The translations under genes were made by a program, and so were the position numbers. Below are positions 8,314 through 14,980 of a DNA stretch of 16,730 nucleotides, piece by piece. How positions within the stretch are numbered: position 1 is the stretch's first letter; each line of letters opens with the position of its first letter. Below the pieces are notes generated by a model. It saw only the letters and a list, made by a program, of their open reading frames with translations. It ran no database searches and had not been told where the DNA came from. Source of the DNA: Planctomycetota bacterium (GTDB lineage: Bacteria; Planctomycetota; UBA8108; UBA1146); assembly GCA_002691835.1 (NCBI GenBank), contig NZJA01000061.1, forward strand, positions 1-16,730. The letters are read 5' to 3'.

Positions 8314-10566
8314 TTAGCGACGGTCTCCACCGCGTCCACGGTCTCCACCACGTCCACGGTCTCCACCGCGTCCACGATCTCCACCACGTCCACGATCTCC
8401 ACCACGTCCACGGTCTCCACCGCGTCCACGATCTCCATCACCTTCAGCGACTGCTGTCGGCTCAATCTTGCCTTCGTCGATCAGAACAGCCTTGTGAGAC
8501 AATCTCAAGCGTCCCTGAGGATCACTCTCGAGAACCTTCACACGAAGCTCGTCACCACGCTTAACGACAGAACTGACGTCATCCACGTAATCCCCTGAAA
8601 GCTCAGAGACATGGACCAGACCTTCTTGGCCTGGCAAGACTTCCACAAAACAGCCGAAGTCTTTAATGGAAACGACTTTTCCGTTGTAGATACGGCCAAC
8701 TTCGACGTCTTGGGTCAACATTTCAATGTGCTCTCTGGCTGCAGAAGCACTTTCGTTGTCTTTGCCCCAAATCGTAATCGTTCCAGTATCTGCGATCTCG
8801 ATCGTGGCACCGGTCTCTTCCTGAATGCCTTTGATCACTTTGCCGGATGGGCCAATGACAATACCAATCTTCTCTGGATTGATATTGATTCGCATGATCT
8901 TCGGAGCAAGTGGGGAAACTTCTTCCCGCGGGCGATCCAGCTTCTTGAGCATCTCACGAAGAATGTGAATCCGTCCTTCTTTAGCCTGCTCAAGTGCACG
9001 TCCCATGAGTTCACGGCTCAAGCCGGAAATCTTGACGTCCATTTGAAGGGCAGTGATGCCTTTCTGTGTCCCGGTGACTTTGAAATCCATATCACCGTGA
9101 TGGTCTTCACTTCCCAAAATGTCAGAAAGCACAAAGTGCTGATCACCTTCCTCAATCAAGCCCATCGCAATACCAGCAACAGGGCGCTTGAGTGGCACTC
9201 CAGCATCCATCAGAGCCAGGACTCCACCACAGACACTCGCCATGGAAGAAGAGCCATTCGACTCGGTGATGTCACTGACAACCCTCAAGGTGTAAGGAAA
9301 GTCGTCATGATCTGGGAGCACGGAACGAATCGCGCGCTCAGCGAGAGAACCATGGCCGATTTCACGGCGCTTCGGTCCTCTGTTAGGCCAAGATTCTCCG
9401 ACGCAATATGCGGGGAAGTTGTAGTGAAGCATGAATCTCTCACGCTTCTCATCGATCAATCCATCCACACGTTGCTCATCGAATGAAGTTCCCAGAGTCG
9501 CAGTAACGATCGCCTGAGTTTCACCTCGAGTGAAAACAGAAGATCCATGCGTACGGGGAAGGAAACTGAGCTCCGTGTCAATCGCCCGGATATCGGTCAA
9601 ACCACGACCATCCGTGCGCGTCGACTCTTGAATGATCAGATCACGCTCGACCTTTTTCTTGACGCCATTGAGGAAGGAGCCCACCTCTTTCGGATCAGGG
9701 CAAGTTCCAGCTTCCTGCTCAGAGGCGGGGCAAAGCTCTTCAACGATCTCGCGACAAATGACATCCATCGCGCGCTTCTTCTCGTGCTTCCCGGTCACTT
9801 GGACGGCTTCGCGAAGGCGGTCATAGGCCATGCCATGAACCTTGTTACGAAGTTCCTCGTCAACCTGCGGAGCTTCGAATACCATCTTCGGCTTACCAGC
9901 AAGACCGACCAGCTCTTCAATCATTTCAATGATGACCTGGCACTCCTTATGAGCAATCTCGAGTGCGTCAATCATGACAGACTCGTCAACCTCGAGCGCA
10001 CCGGCCTCAACCATCACAATGGCTTCCTTCGTTGCGGCAACAACAAGATCCACGTCGCTCTTCTCACGGGTTTCGTGATCCGGATTGACGACGAACTCGC
10101 CATCCACACGTCCGATACGAACTGAGCCGATGGGACCTTCGAAAGGCAACTCTGAAATGGAAAGTGAAGCTGAAGCGGAAATCATCGCAAGAATGTCGGG
10201 GTCGTTCTCACGGTCTGCTGAAAGTACAGCCGTTGCGACAGAAACATCTTTAATAAATCCATCTGGGAACAGCGGACGAACAGGTCTGTCGATGAGCCTT
10301 GCTGTCAGAATTTCTTTTGTGGTTGGACGACCCTCACGCTTAAAGAACCCGCCAGGGATTTTTCCCGCAGCGTAATTGTTTTCACGGTAATCGACCGTGA
10401 GAGGGAAAAAGTCGCCGGCAAAACGGGGTTCACCCCAGGTCACTGCGCAAAAAACAGCGCAATCGCCCCACCGAACAATCGTCGCCCCAGCAGCCTGCTT
10501 GGCGATCAATCCGGTCTCGATGCTGAGGGTTCTGCCCCCAACTTCTCTAGAAACTACATGTGTCAT
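8314..10566 (-). CDS. pnp: Polyribonucleotide nucleotidyltransferase (PNPase) with RGG-type tail
   Basis: PNPase degrades RNA from the 3' end using phosphate and can also add tails; it acts as a trimer in mRNA decay. Starting at ATG 10566, four bases after a perfect AGGAGG (10571-10576), the protein has 750 residues; an ORF extension upstream is not needed. Two RNase PH domains are present; the second holds the catalytic block D-I-L-G-S-E-D-H-H-G-D-M-D-F (about 482-495, with key aspartates near 488 and 492). A KH domain (about 555-620, GPSGKVIKG) and an S1 domain (about 622-693) follow. The tail ends in six perfect DRGRGG units plus DRR. PNPases are usually near 700 residues, so the tail accounts for the extra length. 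It lies downstream of rpsO, the classic arrangement, and ends before an intrinsic terminator. Confidence 0.98.
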   Translation of the reverse strand: MTHVVSREVGGRTLSIETGLIAKQAAGATIVRWGDCAVFCAVTWGEPRFAGDFFPLTVDYRENNYAAGKIPGGFFKREGRPTTKEILTARLIDRPVRPLFPDGFIKDVSVATAVLSADRENDPDILAMISASASLSISELPFEGPIGSVRIGRVDGEFVVNPDHETREKSDVDLVVAATKEAIVMVEAGALEVDESVMIDALEIAHKECQVIIEMIEELVGLAGKPKMVFEAPQVDEELRNKVHGMAYDRLREAVQVTGKHEKKRAMDVICREIVEELCPASEQEAGTCPDPKEVGSFLNGVKKKVERDLIIQESTRTDGRGLTDIRAIDTELSFLPRTHGSSVFTRGETQAIVTATLGTSFDEQRVDGLIDEKRERFMLHYNFPAYCVGESWPNRGPKRREIGHGSLAERAIRSVLPDHDDFPYTLRVVSDITESNGSSSMASVCGGVLALMDAGVPLKRPVAGIAMGLIEEGDQHFVLSDILGSEDHHGDMDFKVTGTQKGITALQMDVKISGLSRELMGRALEQAKEGRIHILREMLKKLDRPREEVSPLAPKIMRININPEKIGIVIGPSGKVIKGIQEETGATIEIADTGTITIWGKDNESASAAREHIEMLTQDVEVGRIYNGKVVSIKDFGCFVEVLPGQEGLVHVSELSGDYVDDVSSVVKRGDELRVKVLESDPQGRLRLSHKAVLIDEGKIEPTAVAEGDGDRGRGGDRGRGGDRGRGGDRGRGGDRGRGGDRGRGGDRR
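8326..8433 (-). repeat. Six 18-bp tandem repeats encoding DRGRGG in pnp
   Basis: Six in-frame 18-base units encode the same hexapeptide at the PNPase C-terminus. The units differ only at synonymous third positions (GAT/GAC for Asp, CGT/CGC for Arg), so the peptide is kept exactly while the DNA has drifted slightly. Such an array can gain or lose units by slippage. RGG-rich tails in other proteins bind RNA and promote weak multivalent contacts. Confidence 0.95.
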
Positions 10567-10779
10567 CAATCCTCCTGACGGCCCTTGCCGCCGACGCACC
10601 ATGCGTCATATACATTACATTCTTCGAAACTTTTTAACTCAGTTCAGGGAAAGGAACCCCAAAAGGAAGGAATCTGTTGCCTGAACGAAACCCGTAGTAT
10701 CGGGACTCGCAAAATGCACAGTAATTCTCAATGAGGGGTACGCGACCACAGAACGCCTGCAAGAACAGGGTTCAGTGGA
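10567..10779 (-). promoter_or_regulatory. rpsO-pnp spacer (pnp leader) with several hairpins
   Basis: This 213-base spacer has no ORF I trust. On the minus strand it holds, in order, a short hairpin CCCG-6 nt-CGGG (10704-10691) followed by TTT, which is terminator-like but weak; a longer-range pairing GTTCAGG (10686-10680) with CCTGAAC (10648-10642) enclosing a pyrimidine-rich loop; and GACGCA-TGG-TGCGTC (10607-10593), a perfect 6-bp hairpin 17 bases before the AGGAGG of pnp. In other bacteria the pnp leader hairpin is the site of RNase III cutting and PNPase autocontrol, so a similar role is plausible. No clear promoter was found. Confidence 0.45.
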
Positions 10780-11049
10780 TTAGCGACGCAGTCCCAGTGC
10801 TTCGACCAGACGGAGGTACTCACCTCTGTCTGTGCGCTGGAGATACCGCAAAAGGCGCGTCCTTTTTCCAACCAGGATCAAAAGACCGCGACGGCTCGCA
10901 AAGTCCTTCTTCATCGTACGGAGATGATCCGTGATGTTTCTGATTCTCTCAGTAAGGATGGCAACCTGGACCTGAGCAGACCCCCGGTCATTCTCCGAAG
11001 TCTTAAACTGCTGGATCAATTCGGCCTTGCGCTCTGCTGTAATGCTCAT
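10780..11049 (-). CDS. rpsO: 30S ribosomal protein S15
   Basis: Taking ATG at 11049 gives 89 residues, the standard S15 length; the open frame extends 20 codons further up to a GTG, but that extension is part of the leader. The sequence begins MSITAERKAEL and contains the family's helix stretch QVQVAILTERI and the HLRTMKKDFASRRGLL region, which contacts 16S rRNA helices 20-22. S15 is an early-binding protein of the small subunit central domain. The best ribosome-binding candidate, AAGG (11065-11062), is 12 bases from the ATG, a long spacing, and lies in a possible stem (see the leader entry). The gene sits between the ruvX terminator and pnp. Confidence 0.98.
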   Translation of the reverse strand: MSITAERKAELIQQFKTSENDRGSAQVQVAILTERIRNITDHLRTMKKDFASRRGLLILVGKRTRLLRYLQRTDRGEYLRLVEALGLRR

Positions 11050-11058
11050 CGATGAATG

Positions 11059-11132
11059 ATACCTTGTCTCTAGCGGTTCTGATCGGGGCGGAAACGCTCC
11101 AGCGGTCACCGATCAGCACCTTCCCAAGGTAT
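11059..11132 (-). promoter_or_regulatory. rpsO leader with alternative folds, candidate S15 autoregulatory element
   Basis: On the minus strand ATACCTTG (11132-11125) pairs perfectly with CAAGGTAT (11066-11059); the latter contains the AAGG ribosome-binding candidate. Nested inside, CTGATCGG (11116-11109) pairs perfectly with CCGATCAG (11086-11079), and GCG-TTTC-CGC (11097-11088) can close a small inner hairpin. Competing with the outer stem, ACCTT (11130-11126) can instead pair with AAGGT (11122-11118) three bases downstream, which would free the ribosome-binding site. S15 is known to repress its own mRNA through unrelated leader structures in several bacteria. The location and the two exclusive folds suggest the same here, but S15 recognition is not shown. 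Confidence 0.6.
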
Positions 11133-11134
11133 GA

Positions 11135-11162
11135 ATGCTACCGGGACAGTTCGTAAGGGCAA
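11135..11162 (-). promoter_or_regulatory. Possible sigma-70-type promoter of rpsO-pnp
   Basis: TTGCCC (11162-11157) and TAGCAT (11140-11135) are each 4-of-6 matches to the -35 and -10 boxes, 16 bases apart. Transcription would begin near 11130, at the first stem of the rpsO leader. The position just behind the ruvX terminator makes a promoter here likely, but the boxes are weak matches. Confidence 0.4.
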
Positions 11163-11193
11163 GAAAATGTGGGCATTCTCACTGAAATTGCCC
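11161..11193 (-). terminator. Likely intrinsic terminator after ruvX
   Basis: On the minus strand a 23-base segment (11193-11171) folds into a stem: GGGCA/TGCCC, one A-A mismatch, then TTTC with GAGA (one G-U pair) and a 3-base loop. It starts one base after the ruvX stop and is followed by ACATTTTCTT. The T-run is interrupted, so termination may be partial. Confidence 0.6.
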
Positions 11194-11194
11194 G

Positions 11195-11632
11195 TCAGCT
11201 CGGTTTCTGATTCGATTCAGCTTCCAATAAACCCTCAGGATCGTCGATTTGAGGGGTTCCTGCGTCTAAATACGACTGTAAAAGAATCGCTGCAGCTTTC
11301 TCATCCAACCCAGATTCCGTCCCGACAGATTGAGCCTGACGCGTCGTGAGTCGCTCATCCCAGAGCCTTACCGGAACCTCATTGCGATCCCTTAACCACC
11401 GAGTCAATTCCAGAGACCTCAGAGCCATCGGTCCATAAGAGCCGTCCATATTTCTTGGACAACCGATGATGACCCCTTCCAGCCCGTAATCCTGATCGAC
11501 TTGCAACAACCAGCGCTGAAGTTCTTCACGGTTCCCGGAAACTCCTCTTGGGGTCGCAAGGACTCCCAAAGCATCCGCCCGGGCCATTCCTATTCGTTTT
11601 TCCCCAGGATCGATCCCCACCCATACACTCAT
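11195..11632 (-). CDS. ruvX: RuvX/YqgF-family RNase H-fold nuclease
   Basis: This 145-residue protein has the YqgF signature: GIDPGEKRIGMA (7-18) with the first acidic residue, GCPRNMDGS (about 57-65), LWDERLTT (about 90-97) and a final DEKAAAILLQSYLD (about 110-123) supplying the last acidic residue. The family has an RNase H fold. In E. coli it is essential and implicated in 16S rRNA 5'-end processing; a Holliday-junction resolvase role was also proposed from structure. It begins as ATGA overlapping the end of the guanylyltransferase gene and is the last gene of its operon, with a terminator directly behind. Length is typical (about 140). Confidence 0.95.
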   Translation of the reverse strand: MSVWVGIDPGEKRIGMARADALGVLATPRGVSGNREELQRWLLQVDQDYGLEGVIIGCPRNMDGSYGPMALRSLELTRWLRDRNEVPVRLWDERLTTRQAQSVGTESGLDEKAAAILLQSYLDAGTPQIDDPEGLLEAESNQKPS

Positions 11633-12801
11633 GACTTATCTCCCAAAAGCTCGGCATCCAAAACTCGAGAAGCTTTTTGAAGCAGGCCACTTCCCAGAGA
11701 CTCCTCCGAACAGACCACTAATAGATCACTCATACAAGCCACGAGGCCTCCAGCCAGTCCCTCAATCTCCAACACTTCATCGGTTGTGTGAAAAACGAGA
11801 GTTTGGATTGAATCTGCAGCGTCAGCGTTTCCCACAATTCTCCAGGTACTGCCCTCATGCGTGATCTTCAAATCCGGCATTCCCAGACAAACGATTCGTT
11901 TTGTCAGATCGCCTTCCGTCAGCGGCGCAACTCCATCCAGTACCAAAGGCTCTCCCGGTGGATAATGCGAAATTGAATCCACCTCTTGCCCGCGTATCTG
12001 GACATTCGCTCTCGAAATCCGGTGAGGGAATCTCACTTGCCGGATGGTTCGCCAGTCACCGAGGTCACTCCAACGATGACTGAGAGGTTGAAATTTCAGA
12101 CTCGAAGAAAAATCAGGATGACTAATCAAGTAATCGTCGATAGAGATTTCCGGTAACAGATCGGGATCCAGCGGACCTAACTCTGATAGCGTATCCCGGT
12201 AAAACCTTGTTCCAAATGCGAAGATTCCACAATGTCGAAACGATTTCATCTCGGAAGCAGCTCCGGCAACGGATTCCGTGATTTGTTCACACTGCTCTGG
12301 TGTCGGTTTCTCGATAAACTCGACAGTCCCGGAGGAATCATCGACAAGAACGCAACCGTAGGAGCCGGAGGGCGCTGATTCCGTTCCATGAATCCAAAAT
12401 CCTGATTCACAAGCATTCAATGCTGCGACGGTTTGATACAGTCCATTCCTTAAAGCATCCCGATCTGCGATATGGTGATCTGCAGGAAGAACAATCACCT
12501 GCGACTGAGGATCTCTTTCAAAAAGCTTCAGAGCGCCAACCGTCACAGCTGAGAGCGTATTCCGCCCCCGAGGCTCAATGATGAGCTGACAGGGACCTGG
12601 TTGAGAAATGACCCCTTCAGCGGCTACGAGGTGAAGCCTGTCCGGAGGGACGAGAGTCAGTGCGGTCTCAATGGCCTCCTCCAGTGGAGTCCGATCATGA
12701 ACCAATGGCAACTCTGGCTTCCGGCTTCCAGGACGACTCCAAGGCCACAATCGCCGCCCTGATCCACCAGCAAGAATCAACACATGAAGATGGCTATTCA
12801 T
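11629..12801 (-). CDS. Mannose-1-phosphate guanylyltransferase-like nucleotidyltransferase
   Basis: From the ATG at 12801 the product has 390 residues; an in-frame ATG four codons earlier (12813) is an alternative. The nucleotide-binding signature LAGGSGRRLWPWSRPGSRKPEL lies at about 10-31, where family members usually read PK-x-F. EPRGRNT, LPADHHI and FIEKPT follow in the family order, and W-S-D-L-G-D-W matches the C-terminal end of the catalytic domain. The enzyme should join GTP and mannose-1-phosphate into GDP-mannose for polysaccharide or glycan synthesis in the cytoplasm. The C-terminal part (about 270-390) is a beta-helix-like tail without the fused isomerase domain of bifunctional ManC. 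The start overlaps the J-protein stop by 8 bases and the end overlaps ruvX by 4. A related sugar-1-phosphate specificity cannot be excluded. Confidence 0.88.
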   Translation of the reverse strand: MNSHLHVLILAGGSGRRLWPWSRPGSRKPELPLVHDRTPLEEAIETALTLVPPDRLHLVAAEGVISQPGPCQLIIEPRGRNTLSAVTVGALKLFERDPQSQVIVLPADHHIADRDALRNGLYQTVAALNACESGFWIHGTESAPSGSYGCVLVDDSSGTVEFIEKPTPEQCEQITESVAGAASEMKSFRHCGIFAFGTRFYRDTLSELGPLDPDLLPEISIDDYLISHPDFSSSLKFQPLSHRWSDLGDWRTIRQVRFPHRISRANVQIRGQEVDSISHYPPGEPLVLDGVAPLTEGDLTKRIVCLGMPDLKITHEGSTWRIVGNADAADSIQTLVFHTTDEVLEIEGLAGGLVACMSDLLVVCSEESLGSGLLQKASRVLDAELLGDKS

Positions 12802-13594
12802 CCCAGTAGCCATCCAGTTGATCCATCAATTCACGGAGCAGTTTCGACTTCGGCAAAATCCGAATTGCTTCAGAAAGATGCTTGCCTGCCTCCACCCGCA
12901 TATCCATCTCGAGATAGCAACTGGCACGCCGACGGGCGACCTCACCTCTTGTCGCACGATCCACCCCCAACTGCTCAACTCTTCGCAGGTACTCAAGGGA
13001 CACCCTGGGATCTGTATTTTTCCCTGTTTTCTTCATCAGCAATTTGCGAGCTCGGTCACGGGCTTCTGGATAACAGGGTCGGTGATTCTGTCTCCGAGAT
13101 TCAGTCCTCAATAGATCTTCATACCACTCGAGTGCCGTCGATTTACGATTTAAACCTTCGTGGTATTCGGCGATGAGAAAACATGAATCAACAAACTCAT
13201 CATCCGTCAGATGTTTTTTCAAAAAGAGTCTCGCACCAGGACCCAAGTCATTCAGCCGAGTGACAGCCTCCTGCTGTCGTTGCTCCAGAAGCAAAAACAG
13301 AATACTCCGGGCTCGGGCAGCGGGCCGATCACTATCCGTTACATGAGGCGTGCGATCCGCAAGCTCTTCCCTGAACACAATATTCCAAAGCCTGTCGTAA
13401 CGATCTCGGCTATCTGGTTGAGACAAAACATCATGCGCCTCAAGCAGCAATCTCATTTCATCTGGATCGCGAGGATACTCAGACTTGTCGGGATGAACTT
13501 CGAGAAGTCTTCGTCGAAAGGCCACCTTGATCTGCTCAGGAGAACAGTCCATTTCAAGCCCCAGAACAGAATAGAAATCCTGAAACTCAGACAT
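12794..13594 (-). CDS. J-domain protein with C-terminal helical repeats
   Basis: Starting at ATG 13594 gives MSEFQDFYSVLGL, a typical J-domain opening, and 266 residues; a longer reading from 13636 runs inside dtd. The J domain (about 5-70) has the Hsp70-stimulating H34-P35-D36 tripeptide. It lacks the G/F region, zinc finger and substrate-binding domains of classical DnaJ. The rest (about 75-266) is helical, with segments around EYHEGLNRKSTALEWYEDLL and MDMRVEAGKHLSEAI that resemble tetratricopeptide repeats. I infer a specialised co-chaperone bringing DnaK to a particular client bound by these repeats. It overlaps dtd by 8 bases and the guanylyltransferase gene by 8, so it is deep within the operon. 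Confidence 0.85.
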   Translation of the reverse strand: MSEFQDFYSVLGLEMDCSPEQIKVAFRRRLLEVHPDKSEYPRDPDEMRLLLEAHDVLSQPDSRDRYDRLWNIVFREELADRTPHVTDSDRPAARARSILFLLLEQRQQEAVTRLNDLGPGARLFLKKHLTDDEFVDSCFLIAEYHEGLNRKSTALEWYEDLLRTESRRQNHRPCYPEARDRARKLLMKKTGKNTDPRVSLEYLRRVEQLGVDRATRGEVARRRASCYLEMDMRVEAGKHLSEAIRILPKSKLLRELMDQLDGYWDE

Positions 13595-14045
13595 CAGATT
13601 CCGACTCACGTTCCAGCCAAAAAGTGACGGGGCCATCGTTAACCAGGGATACTTTCATATCCGCTCCGAAAATCCCTGTCTCCACTGCTTCTCTCAAGCG
13701 CTCTTTAAACTTCAAGACAAACTGCTGATAGAAATCGGAGGCTTCTGTTGGAGGAAGAGCGGGTTCAAATGAAGGACGTCGCCCTTTACGGCAATCGCCA
13801 TATAACGTGAACTGGCTCACAATCAGAACCTGTCCAGAGATATCCTGAATACTATGGTTCATATGACCAGAATCATCCGCAAAGATCCTCAACCCAACGA
13901 GCTTATCCACCATCCAGTCGATGTCCCGGGCTTGACTGTTGCGGCCAAAGCCGACAAAAGCCAACAAGCCCTGACCGATGGAACCAACAACTTCGTTGTC
14001 GACTTCCACACTTGCAGAAGTCACTCGCTGAACCAGAACTCGCAA
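13587..14045 (-). CDS. dtd: D-aminoacyl-tRNA deacylase
   Basis: Dtd hydrolyses D-amino acids (and glycine wrongly placed on tRNA-Ala) from tRNA, a proofreading step of translation. The 152-residue length is standard. The N-terminus MRVLVQRVTSASVEV is typical, and both active-site motifs are there: SQFTLYGD (about 77-84) and NDGPVTFW (about 136-143, the NxGPVT motif). The start is TTG at 14045, with GGGAG five bases upstream; the family N-terminus begins right there, so this is the true start. A 95-base spacer (14046-14140) separates it from ymdB. That spacer holds TAAAAT as a possible -10 without a clear -35, so a weak internal promoter is possible. Confidence 0.97.
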   Translation of the reverse strand: MRVLVQRVTSASVEVDNEVVGSIGQGLLAFVGFGRNSQARDIDWMVDKLVGLRIFADDSGHMNHSIQDISGQVLIVSQFTLYGDCRKGRRPSFEPALPPTEASDFYQQFVLKFKERLREAVETGIFGADMKVSLVNDGPVTFWLERESESDV

Positions 14046-14140
14046 AAGATCTCCCGTCTTCTGAAACAGACACCAATTTCTGATATCCGCATTTTAACGG
14101 TCAGACCAGAAAACGGGGGAAATATCGAGCCGCTAAGAAG

Positions 14141-14980
14141 CTATCTTGAAGCAAATTCGTGGCTGAATTCGCCACTGTCGTCCTCGGCAAGGTCTACGGG
14201 AGATATGGACAGGCAATGTCCGGTTTCCGGGTCGATCTCCAGAATGACTCCACAAAGGTGTGCATTCTTTTCGGCGACCGTGAATGGAGCATGCATTGAC
14301 GTCAGCAGTTTGTGCAGAACAGGGGCAGCGTCACGCCCGATGACCCCGTCATAGGGCCCCGTCATTCCAAGGTCAGAAATATAACCGGTGCCACCTGGGA
14401 GAATACGAGCGTCTGCGGTTTGAACGTGGGTATGAGAACCAACAACGGCACTCACGCGACCATCCCAGTGCCAGCCAGCAGCTTGCTTCTCACTGGTCGC
14501 TTCTCCATGAAATTCAACGATACGAATAGAGACATCTTCGGGAAGAGAATCTAACCAAGTATCCACTGTGGCATAAGGACAATTCACGGGGTCCATAAAG
14601 ACTCGACCGAGAACGATGGTGTATGCGACCTTTATCCCGGATCCGAGATCCACGATATAGCTCCCAGCTCCCTCAGAAGAGTGCGGATAATTCAATGGTC
14701 GAATACAGTCGGAATGGGCTGCCAGAACACCCAGATTGTCTTTACGTTTCCAGGCGTGATCCCCGAGAGACATCATATCCACTCCGCATTCCTTGAGATC
14801 GGAGTAGATCTTTTCTGTAATCCCTGAGCCAGCAGCAGAATTCTCGGCATTCGCAATGATGCCGTCGAGATTCCAGGCACTTCGCAGACCGGGGAGCAAA
14901 TCCTGAGCGATACGCCGGCCGGGACGACCGACGATGTCGCCAATCAACAGAAGTCGAACAGCGGAACCATTAGCGGGCAT
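14141..14980 (-). CDS. ymdB: YmdB-family metallophosphoesterase
   Basis: This 279-residue protein fits the YmdB family (2',3'-cyclic nucleotide phosphodiesterases with a two-metal calcineurin-like site). Motifs in order are GDIVGRPGR (14-22), NAENSAAG (44-51), GDHAW (73-77, where relatives usually have GNH-x-W), FHGEATSEKQA (about 158-168), GSHTHVQTAD and DLGMTGPYDGVIG. In Bacillus the homologue influences biofilm and motility decisions and lies next to rny. The same adjacency occurs here: its ATG overlaps the end of rny by 11 bases (ATGCCCGCTAA), so the two are translated together. The G-D-H in place of G-N-H touches a metal or transition-state position and may alter activity. Confidence 0.92.
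   Translation of the reverse strand: MPANGSAVRLLLIGDIVGRPGRRIAQDLLPGLRSAWNLDGIIANAENSAAGSGITEKIYSDLKECGVDMMSLGDHAWKRKDNLGVLAAHSDCIRPLNYPHSSEGAGSYIVDLGSGIKVAYTIVLGRVFMDPVNCPYATVDTWLDSLPEDVSIRIVEFHGEATSEKQAAGWHWDGRVSAVVGSHTHVQTADARILPGGTGYISDLGMTGPYDGVIGRDAAPVLHKLLTSMHAPFTVAEKNAHLCGVILEIDPETGHCLSISPVDLAEDDSGEFSHEFASR

Noticed and set aside
8326..8433. CRISPR-like or intergenic satellite reading of the 18-bp repeats
   Set aside because: The units are contiguous, have no spacers and are in frame with the PNPase C-terminus.
9547..10125. Long plus-strand open frames opposite pnp (also 8611-9486)
   Set aside because: They lie wholly antisense to a certain pnp gene, lack ribosome-binding sites and have no recognisable domain; they arise from pnp codon bias.
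11050..11109. N-terminal extension of S15 from GTG 11109
   Set aside because: The family begins at the ATG at 11049 with the standard 89 residues, and the extension covers the structured leader.
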